DNA of 64,000 nucleotides from Deltaproteobacteria bacterium (GTDB lineage: Bacteria > Desulfobacterota > Desulfobulbia > Desulfobulbales > SURF-16), in NCBI GenBank assembly GCA_016219175.1, contig JACRCD010000039.1, forward strand, positions 124,001 to 188,000. The letters run 5' to 3'. Under the pieces are notes generated by a model. It worked only from the letters and a program-made list of their open reading frames with translations. It ran no database searches and was not told where the DNA came from. This document shows positions 48,378 to 56,686 of this stretch, in pieces (position 1 is the stretch's first letter; each line of letters opens with the position of its first letter). Both the position numbers and the translations under genes were made by a program.

Positions 48378-49519
48378 AAGAGAGTATCGACATCCTCATC
48401 CGGGAAGACGGTTTATCTATCAGCTCATCCTTCAAACAGGGAGAGGTTGAGTTTATCATTCAGCCCGTCAGTGACCTGGCCAGTTCTCTGCTTCGTTATT
48501 GTACCCCTAAAAATCCGGCCGCTCTTAATGTGTTTTTTTATATTGCCGAGGATCTTCTCTTTTTTAAAAAGTTCACCCTTCCCCTGAAAACAACGGACAT
48601 TAAAGAGGCAATCAGTTATCAGCTGGCCATGTTTGCTCCTTTTGAGGGGAAAATGGTGCACGGCTATACCGCTGTCCGCACCAAACAGAGCTACAATATC
48701 TGTCTGTATGCGGCCCTTGAGGAAACCCTTGTGCCGTTACTGGATGAGGTCTCGGCCCAGGGCTTTCAGGTGGCGGGACTTTTTCCGGAAAGCCAGCGCT
48801 ATGTCACCCGCCTGGGCAGAAAAAAAGATTGGGCTCTTCTGCTGCCGAGCCGTTTTCCCAAGCTCCTGCTTTTCTCCGATAACAATATTACTGAACGTCT
48901 CCTCTGTCATTCGGAACCATCCCTTGAGGAGCTGCAGACCCTTAAGGTTGGCGAAGTTATCTACCGGCCGGGTCCCGCGGCGGAAGGAGGTTTTCAGGAC
49001 GCAGCCATCCTGCTGGCTGAAAAACCCCTCCATAAGGTATTCAATCTGTTGCCACCCTCCTATCGACGGCCTGATTATCTTCGCCATGCGCTGATTGCGC
49101 TTTTCCTTCTCAACCTCTGCGCTCTTCTCGCCGCTGGGGGTATTAAAGAATATAATGTCTCGACTTTATTAAAAAAAATAGACGTGGAGCTGGCAACACT
49201 GCGGCCAGCTGTAAAAGAGGTTGAAGCGCTGACCGCGGAGGAAAAGCAACTCTCATCCACTGTCGACAGAATTGAAGGCATCGGCGAAAATTTTGACATT
49301 ATCCGTTTTCTGGAAAAGATCACCAAATCGTTGCCGGAAAAAAGTTATCTCGATCAGATCCGCATGGATGAAAAGACAGGTGACATTCAGCTGCAGGGGT
49401 ATGCAGAGGATATAGGCGAGCTGACAGGAAAACTTGAGGCCTTGGGCAATGCCAAACTCAAATCCACCAGTCGCCGAAAAAACCAGACATACTTCGATGT
49501 GGAAATGAGCAAACCATGA
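48374..49519 (+). CDS. gspL: Type II secretion assembly protein GspL
   Basis: Bitopic protein of 381 residues that ties GspE to the inner membrane. The N-terminal part (about 1-225) is the actin-like cytoplasmic domain, one membrane helix lies around 236-256 (LIALFLLNLCALLAAGGI), and the periplasmic part has a coiled-coil and a ferredoxin-like fold similar to PilN. Low sequence identity is normal for GspL; the call rests on architecture and position between gspK and gspM, with ATGA overlaps at both ends. Confidence 0.78.
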   Translation: MKESIDILIREDGLSISSSFKQGEVEFIIQPVSDLASSLLRYCTPKNPAALNVFFYIAEDLLFFKKFTLPLKTTDIKEAISYQLAMFAPFEGKMVHGYTAVRTKQSYNICLYAALEETLVPLLDEVSAQGFQVAGLFPESQRYVTRLGRKKDWALLLPSRFPKLLLFSDNNITERLLCHSEPSLEELQTLKVGEVIYRPGPAAEGGFQDAAILLAEKPLHKVFNLLPPSYRRPDYLRHALIALFLLNLCALLAAGGIKEYNVSTLLKKIDVELATLRPAVKEVEALTAEEKQLSSTVDRIEGIGENFDIIRFLEKITKSLPEKSYLDQIRMDEKTGDIQLQGYAEDIGELTGKLEALGNAKLKSTSRRKNQTYFDVEMSKP

Positions 49520-50079
49520 ACAAGCTAATCAATTATATCAAGGGACTTGACCGCAAGATTCTCCTGCTTGGCGCGGGCAGCCTGTTGCTGCTTTTCAACA
49601 TTGCCCGCCTGGGGTGGGGATTCTATACGGACCAGCTGGCCGAGGCGGAAGCCAAACAGAGTCAGCTGACGCAGTACAGGGATACCGTCGAGCAGCTGCC
49701 GTCCCTGAAAAAGAGGGTTGCCAGGCTTAAACAGAAATCAGCAAATCTTGAAAAATATCTTTTCAAGGGTAATTCCGAGGAAGAGATTTCCTCGGCCATG
49801 CAGATCCTGCTTCAGGAGCAGGTGACGAAAGCGGGATTAGAGCCGGAATCCATCCGGCCCATGGTCAGCGGATCGAAAACCGCATCCCACGATTTCCATG
49901 AAATTTCCATTAAAATACGTCTGTCCGGAACCTTGAGTCAGTTTGTGGATTTTGTTGCCCAGCTCTATCGCTCGGACAAACTCTTTCAGATAGAAAATTT
50001 CACCCTGAAACCTTTTAAGAAATCCGAGATGAAAATTTTTATTGATTTGAAGGGATTTTACACGTTAAACAATGCTTAA
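49516..50079 (+). CDS. gspM: Type II secretion assembly protein GspM
   Basis: Bitopic protein of 187 residues with one N-terminal helix (about 16-34, LLLGAGSLLLLFNIARLGWG), a coiled-coil (about 40-85) and a small ferredoxin-like domain with KIRLSGTLSQFVDFVAQLYRS read as IRLSGTLSQFVDFV. This matches the GspM/PilO fold and its place after gspL. It overlaps the next gene by eight bases. Confidence 0.78.
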   Translation: MNKLINYIKGLDRKILLLGAGSLLLLFNIARLGWGFYTDQLAEAEAKQSQLTQYRDTVEQLPSLKKRVARLKQKSANLEKYLFKGNSEEEISSAMQILLQEQVTKAGLEPESIRPMVSGSKTASHDFHEISIKIRLSGTLSQFVDFVAQLYRSDKLFQIENFTLKPFKKSEMKIFIDLKGFYTLNNA

Positions 50080-50890
50080 AATTATTCTGTCCATCGCCAT
50101 GGTTCTTTCGCTGCTCTTTCTGGTAAAAGAGTCCATCATATCCCTGCGCACGGACATCACCCCGGAGCCCCCCGCCAGTGAAGAAAAACAGGCGAAGACC
50201 CAGCAGAGCGCCCAACAGCCGGAGAAAACCGTGGCCTTCTATCCTACGGTGCCGAATCCTCTGCCGGATCTGAGCAAGGGCTATGTTTTCAATGAGGAAC
50301 GGCATCTTGAAGGTGCGGCTGGTCCTGAGTCGGAGGATGATGCGGAAGAAAATTCCACCGGGCCCTCTGTCGATATGGAGACGGTATTTTACGCAGGATC
50401 GATTATTGTCGGGGACATGCGCAAAGGCCTCATAACGTTTCCTCCGCCTCCCGCCGCCGCTCCTCCCGCAAGTGAAAAAAAAACGGGTAAAGATAAGGAT
50501 AAGCAGGCCGCGGCGCAACCAAAGGCGAGAGGTTACGCGCAACTTGCTGTCGGGGACAGTTTCAGCGGTTATACCGTGTCAGCGGTTGAAGCGGATCGCA
50601 TTGTTTTTCAAAAAGGATCAGACACCGTTGAAAAGATGCTGAATGATCCCAAAAAGGCGCGTATCGCGCCCCCCCCGCCTCCTCCTCCAAAAGAGAAGGT
50701 AAAGGCTGCGCCGGAGGAGAAAGCCCCTCCGGATGGAAAGGCTCCAACGGCTTCCACCGCAAAAACCAAACGAGTGCAACTTGATAAGGCGAAGCCCGGG
50801 ACTCCGGGGCAGCCCGCTAAAACAAGAGGCGCCACGCGGACCGTTCCGAACCCTAAAATTCAGGTTCCCGGGGTTCCTCAAAAAAATTAA
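50072..50890 (+). CDS. gspC: GspC-like inner membrane / HR-domain protein, proline-rich
   Basis: Membrane-anchored protein of 272 residues. One N-terminal helix (about 3-20) is followed by a low-complexity linker and a small domain at about 165-195, where GDSFSGYTVSAVEADRIVFQKGSD resembles the beta hairpin of the GspC homology region or PilP (seen as VSAVEADRIVFQKG). The final third is rich in Pro, Lys and Ala, with runs of seven prolines. Such proteins connect the inner-membrane platform to the secretin. Position before gspD supports this; sequence evidence is modest. Confidence 0.65.
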   Translation: MLKIILSIAMVLSLLFLVKESIISLRTDITPEPPASEEKQAKTQQSAQQPEKTVAFYPTVPNPLPDLSKGYVFNEERHLEGAAGPESEDDAEENSTGPSVDMETVFYAGSIIVGDMRKGLITFPPPPAAAPPASEKKTGKDKDKQAAAQPKARGYAQLAVGDSFSGYTVSAVEADRIVFQKGSDTVEKMLNDPKKARIAPPPPPPPKEKVKAAPEEKAPPDGKAPTASTAKTKRVQLDKAKPGTPGQPAKTRGATRTVPNPKIQVPGVPQKN

Positions 50891-50926
50891 TAAATCCTCA
50901 ATGGTTAAACTAACAAAAGGTCATTT

Positions 50927-53236
50927 ATGAACGCCAGCAAAAGTATTTTCCCCAAAAAGAAGAAAACGCGGTCAGGGAAACGTTTGCCTGCGGGTCGGTC
51001 GCCACTCTTCAGGCTTGCCGCGGTATTTCTTCTTTTGCTTTTTTTCAGCGGAGGCTGCGCTTATTCAAACAGATTGGATCTCCCCCCTATTGATATGGAG
51101 AAGGCAAACAGCTCCATCATCCGGGACGAGAAAAAATCAGCTGTGCTTGAGGCTGAAGAAAAGAGCGACAAATCTGACTCCCGCCCCAAAGTCAAAGATA
51201 TAAATACCCAGCAGGCAAGTCAGGAAAGGCCCGGACCACAAGTTCCCGGAGCTGCAGCCCCAGGCAAGCCCGCCGGGCCGGCAACACCGGGGGGCGCTGC
51301 CCCGGAGGGGATTCTGCTCAATTTTGACAATGCGGATATTTTCGAAGTAATCCAGGTTATTGCCGGGGCGCTCAACATAAATTATATTATTGACCCCCAG
51401 GTAAAAGGAGTGGTGAATATCCACTCCGGCAGCAAGATTCCACCTGATCAGCTTTTAGCCGTTTTTAAAAAGATACTCCATATCAATGGGCTGGATATAC
51501 GGAACGAAGGGGATTACGAATATATTTACGCGGCCAAGAAACTCGGCAACGAAAGTGTCAACAGTCCGGATAAAATCGGAGAATTAAAGGATTCGTCTCA
51601 GTTTATTATTCAGGTGCTGCCCCTTGCCTATCTTGCCTCCGGGGAGGTCATAAAACTCGTTGAACCTTACCTGTCCGCCCAGGGCGCCATATACAACCTG
51701 CCCACGCAGAATACGCTGCTTATCAGTGATTTTCAGAGTAAGGTCGTGGATATATTGAGGATCATCAACAGGATAGACATCTCACCCCTGGCCTCGCTTA
51801 AAATCAAACTGGTCCGGGTGGATAATGCCCCGCTCTTTGATCTCAACGATGAATTGCTGGAAATCTTCACCGCCCTGAAAATGAACAGCAAGGAGTTTGA
51901 CAGCATTACCGTCGTGCCGCTGGAACGGGTCAATTCCCTCATGTTGATCGGCGCTGACGAGGCCCAGATCCAGAATGGCGTCGACTGGATTAAAGAACTT
52001 GACGTTGTCCCGTCCCAGGACAGGGATAATATCTACATTTATAATGTGCGAAATTCCGTGGCCTCCGAACTTTCCGAGCTGATCAACGAGCTGCTGACCC
52101 AAGAACAGCCGGCCGCCCAGAAAACCACGGGAACAAAAACGACCTCGGCGCCCGGTATGTCTCCTGACGACAGGGGCAGCAGGGACAGCAAAAGCAGCAG
52201 GAGCACCAGAAGCAACACAAGCAGGTCCAGGACAAGCCTAACTGGCGGCACCGCCATGGCTGCAACACCGGCCACGGCAGGGGCGGGAGGGGTGGCAAAA
52301 GCCCTCCCTTCCCTGCGTTTTGTCGGGGAACCTGTTGTTTTTGCCGATGATGACCGCAATGTCATTCTCATCCGTTCCCTGCCCGCGGATTATACCCGCA
52401 TCGTCAAGCTGCTTGAACGGCTCGACAACCTGCCCCGCCAGGTGCTGGTTGAGGTGCTGGTGGCCGAGATCGAATTGAAAAACGAACTGGAGTTCGGCAT
52501 TGAATGGTTTCTGACTAAAAATAAATATTCCTTTGGCACCGAGTTTTCCGCTGTTGGTAAACCCGCCGCGGGCAACGCCAGCGGGTTCTCCTATACCTTT
52601 ACGGCCGGTGATGTGGAGGGCTTTCTCCAGACCCTGGCCAGCCGAAGTAATTTCGCCATCCTTTCCTCACCCCAGATTCTGGTCTTAAATAATGAAAAGG
52701 CCTCGGTTAATGTCGGCAAGCAGGTCCCTATCGTCACAACCGTCACGGAAAACGCCACGACGGTCAGCCAGGTCGACAAGACGGTTCAATACATGGATAC
52801 CGGCGTTATCCTGGATGTGACACCCCAGATCAACTATAACGGCGTCATTCTCCTGGAGGTGAGCCAGACCGTGAGCAAGGCCCAGGAAAACACCACCTCG
52901 GATATCAGTTCGCCGGAGATATCCAAACGCGAAATCCAGACAAAGCTGGCGGTTAAAAACGGCCAGTCCATTCTCATGGGCGGTATGATCGATAAAAATA
53001 CCTCGACCGTTTCCAACGGCGTCCCTTTTCTGATGGATATCCCCGTATTTGGCAACTTGTTCAAATATCAGAAGGATTCAACGACCAAGACGGAGCTGAT
53101 CGTCATGATCACGCCCTATGTCATCGAATCGGAGGATGTGCTTGATCAATATGCCCGGGATTTCCAGGACAAGATGAGCCAGCTGCGTCCCACGCTGCAC
53201 GAGTCTCTTAAGGCAAGCCCACGGGAAAAATGGTAA
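50927..53236 (+). CDS. gspD: Type II secretion secretin GspD
   Basis: Outer-membrane secretin of 769 residues. A hydrophobic signal segment ends in FFSGGC (Cys about 44), a possible lipoprotein site. N0 (about 122-195, ILLNFDNADIFEVIQVIAG) and N1-N3 domains follow. A Ser/Arg-rich low-complexity insert (about 408-450) sits inside N3. The secretin core (about 500-745) has VEVLVAEIELKNELEFGIEW, SPQILVLNNEKASVNVGKQVP and MGGMIDKN. It is the last core gsp gene here. Confidence 0.92.
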   Translation: MNASKSIFPKKKKTRSGKRLPAGRSPLFRLAAVFLLLLFFSGGCAYSNRLDLPPIDMEKANSSIIRDEKKSAVLEAEEKSDKSDSRPKVKDINTQQASQERPGPQVPGAAAPGKPAGPATPGGAAPEGILLNFDNADIFEVIQVIAGALNINYIIDPQVKGVVNIHSGSKIPPDQLLAVFKKILHINGLDIRNEGDYEYIYAAKKLGNESVNSPDKIGELKDSSQFIIQVLPLAYLASGEVIKLVEPYLSAQGAIYNLPTQNTLLISDFQSKVVDILRIINRIDISPLASLKIKLVRVDNAPLFDLNDELLEIFTALKMNSKEFDSITVVPLERVNSLMLIGADEAQIQNGVDWIKELDVVPSQDRDNIYIYNVRNSVASELSELINELLTQEQPAAQKTTGTKTTSAPGMSPDDRGSRDSKSSRSTRSNTSRSRTSLTGGTAMAATPATAGAGGVAKALPSLRFVGEPVVFADDDRNVILIRSLPADYTRIVKLLERLDNLPRQVLVEVLVAEIELKNELEFGIEWFLTKNKYSFGTEFSAVGKPAAGNASGFSYTFTAGDVEGFLQTLASRSNFAILSSPQILVLNNEKASVNVGKQVPIVTTVTENATTVSQVDKTVQYMDTGVILDVTPQINYNGVILLEVSQTVSKAQENTTSDISSPEISKREIQTKLAVKNGQSILMGGMIDKNTSTVSNGVPFLMDIPVFGNLFKYQKDSTTKTELIVMITPYVIESEDVLDQYARDFQDKMSQLRPTLHESLKASPREKW

Positions 53237-53250
53237 AGGGGGGGGGCGAT

Positions 53251-53583
53251 ATGCGACAGCTGGTTATTGACGAACTCAGCAGGGAAGAACGGAACAACCT
53301 GGATAGTTACCTGAAAAGAAATACCAGGCCGGCGGCGATGGAGGGGATGTTCTGGCTGCCCTTGTCCGAGGATCTGCTGGCAGAGGCCCAGCAGGGTCAC
53401 GAGAAGTGTGGCCCCTTTTTCTTCGGGCTGGAGCTGGTGGAGAAAAAATTGATTGTTGAGCTGCTGGTGAGAAGCCAAAGCAACCTGCACTGCACCTGCA
53501 TCAGTTATGCAACCAAGGCGCAGCGCGATTTCCTCCTTGATTTTCTGGACAGAATGCTCCAGGAAGAACACATCAAAGCGTGA
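53251..53583 (+). CDS. Conserved hypothetical protein at end of gsp operon
   Basis: A 110-residue soluble protein from the ATG at 53251, preceded by GGGGGG that can pair with the ribosome; an ATG at 53230 is an alternative but lies upstream of that site. No domain recognised. It has a charged N-terminus (VIDELSREERNNLDSYLKRN) and two close cysteines (HCTC near residue 84), and looks like a compact alpha/beta protein. Its place 14 bases after gspD and before a terminator suggests it belongs to the secretion operon. Confidence 0.7.
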   Translation: MRQLVIDELSREERNNLDSYLKRNTRPAAMEGMFWLPLSEDLLAEAQQGHEKCGPFFFGLELVEKKLIVELLVRSQSNLHCTCISYATKAQRDFLLDFLDRMLQEEHIKA

Positions 53584-53624
53584 AGGTGTTTTTTTTACGG
53601 CGACGAATTGTGCCGGTGCGCGAC

Positions 53625-53662
53625 AAAAAAAAACCGGCAGGGAAAACCTGCCGGTTTTTTTT
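53625..53662. terminator. Bidirectional terminator between gsp operon and sulfur cluster
   Basis: An A-run, then CCGGCAGG-GAAAA-CCTGCCGG, then eight T. The perfect 8-bp GC stem with A and T flanks works in both directions, ending the gsp operon from the left and the tusA-dsrE series from the right. Confidence 0.95.
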
Positions 53663-53697
53663 GATACATATTCTACGGCTTTACAAGCCGCGGGGTG

Positions 53698-53871
53698 TTA
53701 CCACCAGCAAATGGTCTGATCAGCGCCGCAAACCATGTCCACCAGCTTGCTGTAATCAGGTGACGCCACATTCAGATTAAAAGATTCATTATCACGTCCT
53801 TCCGAAACGATGGCGACCAGCTTTTTTACCTCGTCATTCGGCTCGGAACGGTAAACATGCAGGATTTTCAT
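53698..53871 (-). CDS. 57-residue conserved-looking protein of the sulfur cluster
   Basis: Found by reading the minus strand: ATG at 53871 with GGGAG ten bases upstream, stop TAA at 53698-53700. The protein starts MKILHVYRSEPNDEVKKLVA and ends GADQTICWW, with cysteines at 48 and 55. It begins about 43 bases after the stop of the second dsrE gene and ends 35 bases before the terminator, so it is the last gene of the tusA-dsrE-dsrE unit. A strand-helix start followed by a C-terminal Cys suggests a miniature DsrE/DsrH-like fold, but this is a guess. The described YTD clusters include small hypothetical proteins, which fits. Confidence 0.8.
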   Translation of the reverse strand: MKILHVYRSEPNDEVKKLVAIVSEGRDNESFNLNVASPDYSKLVDMVCGADQTICWW

Positions 53872-53914
53872 TTTGCATTCTCCCTGTAAGATCTTAACTC
53901 TTAACTGATATCAA

Positions 53915-54235
53915 TCAGCTCTTGTCGCTTCTCATGATGCCATAAGGAACGATGAGATCCATGTCGCGAAGCTTCTGGCCAAGTTCCTCAATTGTTATTT
54001 TAACCAGCCCGTACTTCTCCACATTGCCGTCGGGAATGGAATAGATTTCACCTTCCATGTCGCGGATCCAGTCAATGTTTTCCTTATGATAGTCTATCAT
54101 CTGGGCTTCGTCGATTTCGTTGTTCATCACAACGCCATAGGCGTACATATTCTCAACAGCCAGGCCGAGGGCTGATCTGACACCGTCAAGGATATAGTCG
54201 CTACTGGGATACATAAAGCATACTTTTTTAGACAT
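53915..54235 (-). CDS. DsrE/DsrF-like sulfur relay protein (second copy)
   Basis: A 106-residue protein of the DsrE/F/H fold. It opens KKVCFMYPSSDYILDGVRSALGLA, with a single cysteine at residue 6 and no second catalytic-type cysteine. It ends with DLIVPYGIMRSDKS. Cytoplasmic DsrE-family proteins pass protein-bound persulfide sulfur. It is ten bases downstream of the other dsrE-like gene, so the two may form a hetero-oligomer in which only the other copy carries the active cysteine. Confidence 0.78.
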   Translation of the reverse strand: MSKKVCFMYPSSDYILDGVRSALGLAVENMYAYGVVMNNEIDEAQMIDYHKENIDWIRDMEGEIYSIPDGNVEKYGLVKITIEELGQKLRDMDLIVPYGIMRSDKS

Positions 54236-54244
54236 CGTCTCCTC

Positions 54245-54562
54245 CTATAAGGTCAGATAGCAGTCATAATCTTCGATGATAGCGCCGTGCTGGGCCTGGG
54301 TGGCCATCTTTTCCTGGGTCAGCCCCGCGGGGATATCGGCTACGTCATATCCGCATTTCTTGTAGCTGTCAGCACAGATGGAGACATCAACGTTTTCCAT
54401 ATCACAAAGGCCCTTGAAATCCGGACATTTTGTCAGATGGGTGGACATCCAGGTGAAGAATACCTTGACCTTGGATCCCTTCGCCACGGCTGCCTTGGTG
54501 ATGCCCAACACATGCCGCATATTCTGGGGAGATGTTACAAAAATCCCGATGCTTTTTGCCAT
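54245..54562 (-). CDS. DsrE-like sulfur relay protein (first copy)
   Basis: A 105-residue DsrE-family protein. The N-terminal strand KSIGIFVTSPQNMRHVLGIT and the central VKVFFTWMSTHL are typical of the family. Cysteines at 46, 53, 63 and 70 include SICADSYKKCG, the likely sulfur-carrying site. It follows tusA after 86 bases and precedes the second dsrE copy. In this setting it would accept or donate persulfide with TusA. Confidence 0.82.
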   Translation of the reverse strand: MAKSIGIFVTSPQNMRHVLGITKAAVAKGSKVKVFFTWMSTHLTKCPDFKGLCDMENVDVSICADSYKKCGYDVADIPAGLTQEKMATQAQHGAIIEDYDCYLTL

Positions 54563-54648
54563 GTTATTCCTCCATTAAACCAAACAAGATCGGCGCCTCC
54601 ACTTCTGGGAAATGCGCCGTGAACACTCTTTAAATAGTAACTTGTCAG

Positions 54649-54906
54649 TTATTTTTTCTTAATAAAGAAACGGAAATAGCCGGATTCTTCCTTTTCGCCC
54701 ACAAACTCATGACCGGCCCTGGTACACCAGCCCGGCAGGTCGTTGCGTGAGCCCGGATCCGTTCCGAGGACTTCAAGAATTTCGCCGGAATTGATTTTAT
54801 CTATTTCTTTTTTGGTCCGCAGCAGGGGCATTGGGCAGCTCAGACCTTTTGCATCCAGAGTGCGAGCTACTTGAACATTATCCGGGGCTTTTTTTACGTC
54901 GCTCAT
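54649..54906 (-). CDS. tusA: TusA-family sulfur carrier
   Basis: Small sulfurtransferase of 85 residues. The family site is LDAKGLSCPMPLLRTKKEI with the persulfide cysteine at residue 24 in the CPMP motif. The C-terminal part DLPGWCTRAGHEFVG is also typical of TusA partners of YedE permeases. It is the first gene of the minus-strand unit and diverges from the yedE gene. A candidate promoter lies 124-152 bases upstream of its start. Confidence 0.93.
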   Translation of the reverse strand: MSDVKKAPDNVQVARTLDAKGLSCPMPLLRTKKEIDKINSGEILEVLGTDPGSRNDLPGWCTRAGHEFVGEKEESGYFRFFIKKK

Positions 54907-55029
54907 CGATTCCTCCTCAAAACAGGTTTGACTTTAAGAAACTTTTACCTCAACACGCCTGGAGTAAGAACTGTTCCGCCAGGCAACCAGAGATGTTTTA
55001 ATGGTTAATCCGAGATTAAAACAAAATTT

Positions 55030-55058
55030 CAAATAACAAGAAAGAATTGTTCTGTCAA
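55030..55058 (-). promoter_or_regulatory. Candidate promoter for the tusA-dsrE unit
   Basis: Minus strand: TTGACA at 55058-55053 and TATTTG at 55035-55030 with 17 bases between. The -35 box is perfect, the -10 box partial. It lies in the 364-base AT-rich gap between tusA and yedE, which holds no gene. Confidence 0.45.
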
Positions 55059-55130
55059 GCCGAAAAATGAATCATCGTTCAGGCAGGATTGTTTGGTTTT
55101 TCTTAAGTAATATCCTCGTTATAAACTTGC

Positions 55131-55159
55131 TTGACAAATTTTTTAGACGCGAGTAAATG
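55131..55159 (+). promoter_or_regulatory. Candidate promoter for the yedE gene
   Basis: TTGACA at 55131-55136 and TAAATG at 55154-55159, 17 bases apart, about 112 bases before the yedE start. Another TTGACA at 55175-55180 has no clear partner. The two divergent candidates are about 75 bases apart, suitable for shared regulation. Confidence 0.4.
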
Positions 55160-55270
55160 AAAATATTCGTTAAATTGACAAGTATTAATGACTTCCTTGT
55201 GAGGAGTGGTTCAGGCGAGCAAATGGGCAGCTGTCTTGAAGAGAGGAAACATTAAAATAGGGAGAAGCGT

Positions 55271-56512
55271 ATGAGTGAGGAAAGCATTCTGGGAAGTAAA
55301 ATCAACGATCTGTACAAATCGCTCTGTCAGAAGGAATGGAACGCCACGATGACCGGCGTGGCCGTGGCGCTGTTGAGCATCCTGGTCATGGCCTGGTGGC
55401 GTCCCTGGGGGGCAGTAGGCGCCATCCGCAACTGGGGCGACTGGATCATGTACGGATTAACGAATCTGATCGGCACGGATGTGGGTATTTTCGGTTATTA
55501 TGAAGAGGCGCCAAAGGGTATTTTCTCGGACACGGGTTCTGTTATCGGCATCGGTTTTGTGGCCGGCGCCTTTGTTTCGGCCTGTCTGGGCAATGATTTC
55601 GCCTTCCGGGTACCGCCGGTACTTGAGATGTGCAAGGGGGTAGTTGCCGGCGTATTCATGGGCATCGGCTCCGCCCTGGCCGGCGGCTGTAATGTCGGCG
55701 GGTTTTATAATGCCATCGGCAACCTGTCGGCCCACGGCTTTGCCATGTGGCTTGGCATCGTTATTGGCGTTATCATCGGCCTTAAATACATTTATTGGGA
55801 GATGGAAAACGTCACCTGGGGCAGCGGCGGCGCCACCACCATTGAATTTCCCAAGGCTTTGAAAGCCATTCTCGGCGTGGCGGCCTTGGCCGCCCTTATT
55901 GCCGGCACCTATATCTATGCCGGCAAAGACGACGATTACATCGCCTCCCTCGGCGGTCTGCTGATCATCGCCGCCGGTCTTGGTTACAGTATGCAGCGTG
56001 GCCGCTGGTGCATGATCCAGGGTTTTCGCGAGCCCCACATGACAGGCAACTGCACCATGGCGAAATCCGTGGCCCTCAGTATCTTCATCGTGGCCCTGGG
56101 CGCAACGGTGCTTAAATATGGCGTGCCCATCAGGCTGGATGGCGATCCTGTGCTGGATCCGATTAACTATGTGCGCGCCACCTTCGGCTGGGGCGGGGTG
56201 GTCGGCGGTATCGTTTTCGGCTTGGGCGCCATGCTGGCCGGCGGTTGCGGTACCGGCACCCTCTGGCGTATCGGTGAAGGACAAATTAAATTGTGGATCG
56301 CCGTGGTGCTTTTTGCCATCAGCAACTCCATCATGACCGCCTGGTTCACTGACATGGAGTTCGAGGCGGACGGCGTGCTTGGTAAAGCAGTTTACCTGCC
56401 TGATGTCTTTGGCTACGGCGGCACCTTGTTTCTTATCGGCGCCTTCCTGGTCGTCTGGTACATCACGGTTGAATGGAATGAAGAATCCAATAAGTTGATA
56501 GTCGGAATGTAG
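55271..56512 (+). CDS. YeeE/YedE-family sulfur-compound permease
   Basis: Polytopic membrane protein of 413 residues with about ten hydrophobic segments. The two family repeats are GIGSALAGGCNVGGFYNA (about 136-153) and GLGAMLAGGCGTGTLWRIG (about 318-336), each with the conserved Gly-Gly-Cys, plus MQRGRWCMIQGF. In TsuA (YeeE) such cysteines guide thiosulfate through the membrane. The adjoining tusA and dsrE genes suggest it imports or exports a reduced sulfur species handed to TusA. A GGGAG ribosome-binding site precedes the ATG. Confidence 0.9.
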   Translation: MSEESILGSKINDLYKSLCQKEWNATMTGVAVALLSILVMAWWRPWGAVGAIRNWGDWIMYGLTNLIGTDVGIFGYYEEAPKGIFSDTGSVIGIGFVAGAFVSACLGNDFAFRVPPVLEMCKGVVAGVFMGIGSALAGGCNVGGFYNAIGNLSAHGFAMWLGIVIGVIIGLKYIYWEMENVTWGSGGATTIEFPKALKAILGVAALAALIAGTYIYAGKDDDYIASLGGLLIIAAGLGYSMQRGRWCMIQGFREPHMTGNCTMAKSVALSIFIVALGATVLKYGVPIRLDGDPVLDPINYVRATFGWGGVVGGIVFGLGAMLAGGCGTGTLWRIGEGQIKLWIAVVLFAISNSIMTAWFTDMEFEADGVLGKAVYLPDVFGYGGTLFLIGAFLVVWYITVEWNEESNKLIVGM

Positions 56513-56560
56513 AAAAATTGCCGGAGAAAGCAGATCTTCACCGGCTTTCCCATCTTGTCT

Positions 56561-56602
56561 AAAATCGCATTCCCGTTCAGTTGGGGGATGCGATTTTTTT
56601 TT
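56561..56602 (+). terminator. Terminator after the yedE gene
   Basis: AAAATCGCATTCCC pairs with GGGGGATGCGATTTT across a nine-base loop, followed by a long T-run. One G-T wobble in the stem. Located 49 bases after the yedE stop. Confidence 0.88.
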
Positions 56603-56686
56603 GCCTTGACAGCAACTCGTCTAACGGTGCACTCTGATTAGGAGAGTATATCCTTCAGGCATTTCTGAAATTTCAGTGAAAAGACA

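Noticed and set aside
54907-55270. Hidden small gene in the tusA-yedE gap
   Set aside because: AT-rich, stops in all frames, and only promoter-like boxes are visible.
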